From positions 1-44,030 of the forward strand of contig JAUIAV010000028.1 of NCBI GenBank assembly GCA_030425195.1: a stretch of 44,030 bases of DNA. The letters run 5' to 3'. The notes beneath the pieces were generated by a model. The model was not told the DNA's origin. It worked only from the letters and a program-made list of their open reading frames with translations, and made no database searches. Below, piece after piece: positions 43,682 through 44,030 of the stretch (position 1 is its first letter; every line of letters starts with the position of its first letter). A program made the position numbers and the translations under genes. The DNA comes from Gammaproteobacteria bacterium (GTDB lineage: Bacteria > Pseudomonadota > Gammaproteobacteria > Pseudomonadales > Azotimanducaceae).

Positions 43682-44030
43682 TCAGCTGGTACGGACGTCT
43701 CTGAACGGTATCGTTTTGTCGACTTCCGGCTCTTTCGGCAGGCCGAGCACCCGCTCGCCGATGATGTTCTTCTGGATCTCGTTGGAGCCGCCGTAGATGG
43801 TGGTCGCGCGGCTGTAGTTGAAGAACGAGGCGACCCACTGCTCGTCGGGGCTGACCACGCCGGGCTCGTTGAACCAGCTCAGCGCGTTCTCGCCCATCGC
43901 GTCCATCGCGAGCTCCATCGCCTGCTGCAGGATCTCGGAGCCTCGCAGCTTGAGGATGGAGCTCTCCGGGCCCGGCGCGTGGCCGAGCTGCGCGCTCGCG
44001 AGCGCCCGGAGGTTCGCCATTCGGTGCGCC
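43682..44030 (-). CDS. Acyl-CoA dehydrogenase, C-terminal part (cut by the window edge)
   Basis: The frame continues past the right edge, so only the last 116 or so residues are seen. It reads MANLRALASAQL, LKLRGSEILQQAMELAMDAMGENAL and then SRATTIYGGSNEIQKNIIGERVLGLPK, which is the ACAD C-terminal helix bundle with the GGSNEIQ flavin/dimer signature. The rest of the gene, including its start, lies outside the window. It is a different copy from the ACAD at 27765-28961, with an extra tail (EVDKTIPFRDVRTS). Confidence 0.93.
   Translation of the reverse strand, partial: AHRMANLRALASAQLGHAPGPESSILKLRGSEILQQAMELAMDAMGENALSWFNEPGVVSPDEQWVASFFNYSRATTIYGGSNEIQKNIIGERVLGLPKEPEVDKTIPFRDVRTS

Overview
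The window is high-GC DNA packed with genes on both strands. It looks like the chromosome of a gammaproteobacterium, probably an aerobic, lipid- or hydrocarbon-using and possibly marine species. The main reason is the housekeeping block infC-rpmI-rplT-pheS-pheT-ihfA-merR on the minus strand (about 21.9-27.5 kb), whose gene order is typical of that class. Around it lie many acyl-CoA and xenobiotic genes: SDRs, a P450, enoyl-CoA hydratase, MaoC hydratases, acyl-CoA dehydrogenases, a GST, a PhyH dioxygenase and a CMD protein. I see no phage, transposon, CRISPR array, rRNA or tRNA.

Layout. 0-5.7 kb: a TetR regulator, then a divergent pair (a lipocalin-like protein against SDR plus P450) whose shared promoter carries two adjacent palindromes, then a GNAT-GST pair. 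5.7-14 kb: an envelope set with a DUF900-type lipoprotein hydrolase, an alpha/beta hydrolase, two membrane proteins (one a degenerate M56 peptidase), a macrodomain protein and a 1026-residue TolB-propeller/amidohydrolase lipoprotein. 14-16.9 kb: a SoxCD-like sulfite dehydrogenase pair divergent from an exported metallo-beta-lactamase-fold protein. 16.9-20.6 kb: an unrecognised protein, a histidine phosphatase, an enoyl-CoA hydratase, an SDR and a YSC84-type protein.

20.7-27.7 kb holds the translation block, with a pyroglutamyl-peptidase-like gene added at its end. The noncoding parts here carry the most interesting signals: infC appears to start at AUU, preceded by a leader with three perfect 21-bp repeats; the infC-rpmI spacer has a long-range 11-bp inverted repeat that may be an L20 control element; and pheS is preceded by a terminator with a competing stem, like an attenuator.

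27.8-44 kb: an acyl-CoA dehydrogenase divergent from a GPH-type symporter; a long minus-strand run (VOC, DUF1684, MFS, Nudix, MaoC, GNAT, YgjP-like protease, RsgA, aminotransferase); a plus-strand run (DUF4212 and SSF symporter subunits, MaoC, CMD); then PhyH, rhomboid and the 3' part of another acyl-CoA dehydrogenase that continues past the right edge.

No wholly new multi-gene system stands out. The best candidates for new biology are the RNA-level controls of the translation block, two proteins with altered catalytic residues (an M56-like protein without its zinc motif and a Pcp-like protein with Ser for Cys), and the unrecognised protein at 16.9 kb. All calls come from reading the sequence; no database search was run.
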